Of a stretch of 13,295 bases of DNA, positions 12,789 through 13,295 are shown one piece after another; the first letter of the stretch is position 1; each line of letters opens with the position of its first letter. The DNA is from an uncultured Ruminococcus sp. (lineage in GTDB: Bacteria > Bacillota > Clostridia > Oscillospirales > Acutalibacteraceae), in NCBI GenBank assembly GCA_902766585.1, contig CACXDV010000249.1:1-13295 (forward strand), read 5' to 3'. The notes beneath the pieces are model-generated. The model was not told where the DNA came from and did not search any database. It saw nothing but the letters and a program-made list of their open reading frames with translations. The translations under genes were made by a program, and so were the position numbers.

Positions 12789-13295
12789 TCCTTGTGCATA
12801 TTCTCTGCCGGAGATTTTCAAGTCCGATTCTTCCGAAAAACTTCTCAGCGGTAAGGATAGCCTTATCCGTTTCATTTTCAAGGCAGTATGCGCTGATAAT
12901 ATATACTATCCACCTGTCATCAAAAGGAAGCCTGCCTTCTTCAAATTTATCAAGAAATCCGCGGACGCTTCCCGCTTTTTCAAGAAATGGCAGCGCGTAT
13001 CTCGTTATTGCCGTAATAAGAGCATTGCAGCGGGAATCGTTATCAGGGGATTTTATCATATCATTTATTTCCATGTCACCGGCTGTAAGATATTTCAGCG
13101 GAACGGAAAAGGTCTGTCTATCATTTTCAAACAGTACAGGAAAAATGCCGCAAAGGTCTCCGAAAAGCTCCGCAGCATGATAATTTACAGCAGGAATAAA
13201 AAAGCTGATTCGCGGAAAGGAGTCCGCGGTTATATCATGCTCCGAACCAAAAAATTCAATTCTTCGCACAGCATCTTCATCTGTCAATAAAAAAA
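12778..13295 (-). CDS. Protein of unknown function, 5' end beyond the right edge
   Basis: The minus-strand frame is open to the window edge; a TTG at 13285-13287 could be read as a start but has no ribosome binding site, so the true start most likely lies outside. About 172 codons are visible. The sequence is soluble and mostly helical in character, with ITRYALPFLEKAGSVRGFLD and DDRWIVYIISAYCLENETDK as its most distinctive stretches. The second resembles helical-repeat or DUF4304-type C-termini, but I cannot assign a family firmly. I prefer this frame to the opposite-strand one because its composition is that of a normal protein, whereas the opposite frame is Lys/Ser/Arg-rich and would overlap the PH-domain gene. 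Its 3' end overlaps the YdbT-like gene by 11 bp, tail to tail. Confidence 0.7.
   Translation of the reverse strand, partial: FLLTDEDAVRRIEFFGSEHDITADSFPRISFFIPAVNYHAAELFGDLCGIFPVLFENDRQTFSVPLKYLTAGDMEINDMIKSPDNDSRCNALITAITRYALPFLEKAGSVRGFLDKFEEGRLPFDDRWIVYIISAYCLENETDKAILTAEKFFGRIGLENLRQRICTRISN

Noticed and set aside
12754..13290. Plus-strand frame of 178 codons
   Set aside because: It overlaps the end of the PH-domain gene, is rich in Lys/Ser/Arg and shows no family pattern; the minus-strand frame over the same DNA looks like a real protein.

Overview
The window looks like a low-to-mid GC Gram-positive chromosome of the class Clostridia, probably a Ruminococcus-like member of the Oscillospiraceae. 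This is an inference. It rests on the strong AAGGAGG-type ribosome binding sites, the sigma-A style promoters, the lipoprotein with a Ser/Lys/Glu/Pro wall spacer, the DUF815 ATPase, and a GC-rich hairpin repeat of a kind I associate with such genomes. No rRNA, tRNA or CRISPR array was seen.

Positions 1-3993 hold a tailed-phage head and packaging module on the minus strand. In transcription order it reads small terminase, large terminase, portal, then a prohead protease fused to a scaffold-like tail that runs off the left edge. Three of these four genes start with TTG behind good Shine-Dalgarno sequences. A 125-bp miniature element with 14-bp inverted ends and a 9-bp target duplication lies exactly between large terminase and portal; removing it restores a tight gene junction. 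No phage integrase, repressor or replication gene lies upstream of the small terminase. The next gene, divergent, is a host-type cyclophilin, so the window contains an abrupt edge of a prophage, prophage remnant or domesticated particle locus.

Positions 4113-7802 hold two plus-strand protein-folding genes, each with its own promoter and terminator: a membrane-anchored cyclophilin-type peptidyl-prolyl isomerase and the disaggregase ClpB. The clpB leader carries a well-placed ribosome binding site in front of a possible six-codon peptide. Between clpB and the next, convergent gene lies about 250 bp of non-coding DNA with an 18-bp direct repeat and a cluster of GTTGAAA words forming overlapping hairpins.

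Positions 8055-10818 are a minus-strand two-gene operon with a near-consensus promoter and a strong terminator. The first gene is a DUF815-type AAA+ ATPase. The second is a lipoprotein joining a BtuF/FhuD-like binding domain, a nine-residue tandem-repeat spacer and a peptidoglycan-binding domain. No ABC permease or ATPase accompanies it.

Positions 10943-12788 hold two overlapping plus-strand genes for membrane proteins with bacterial PH domains, organised like the YdbS/YdbT pair. They end tail-to-tail, overlapping by 11 bp, with a minus-strand gene of unknown function whose start lies beyond the right edge.
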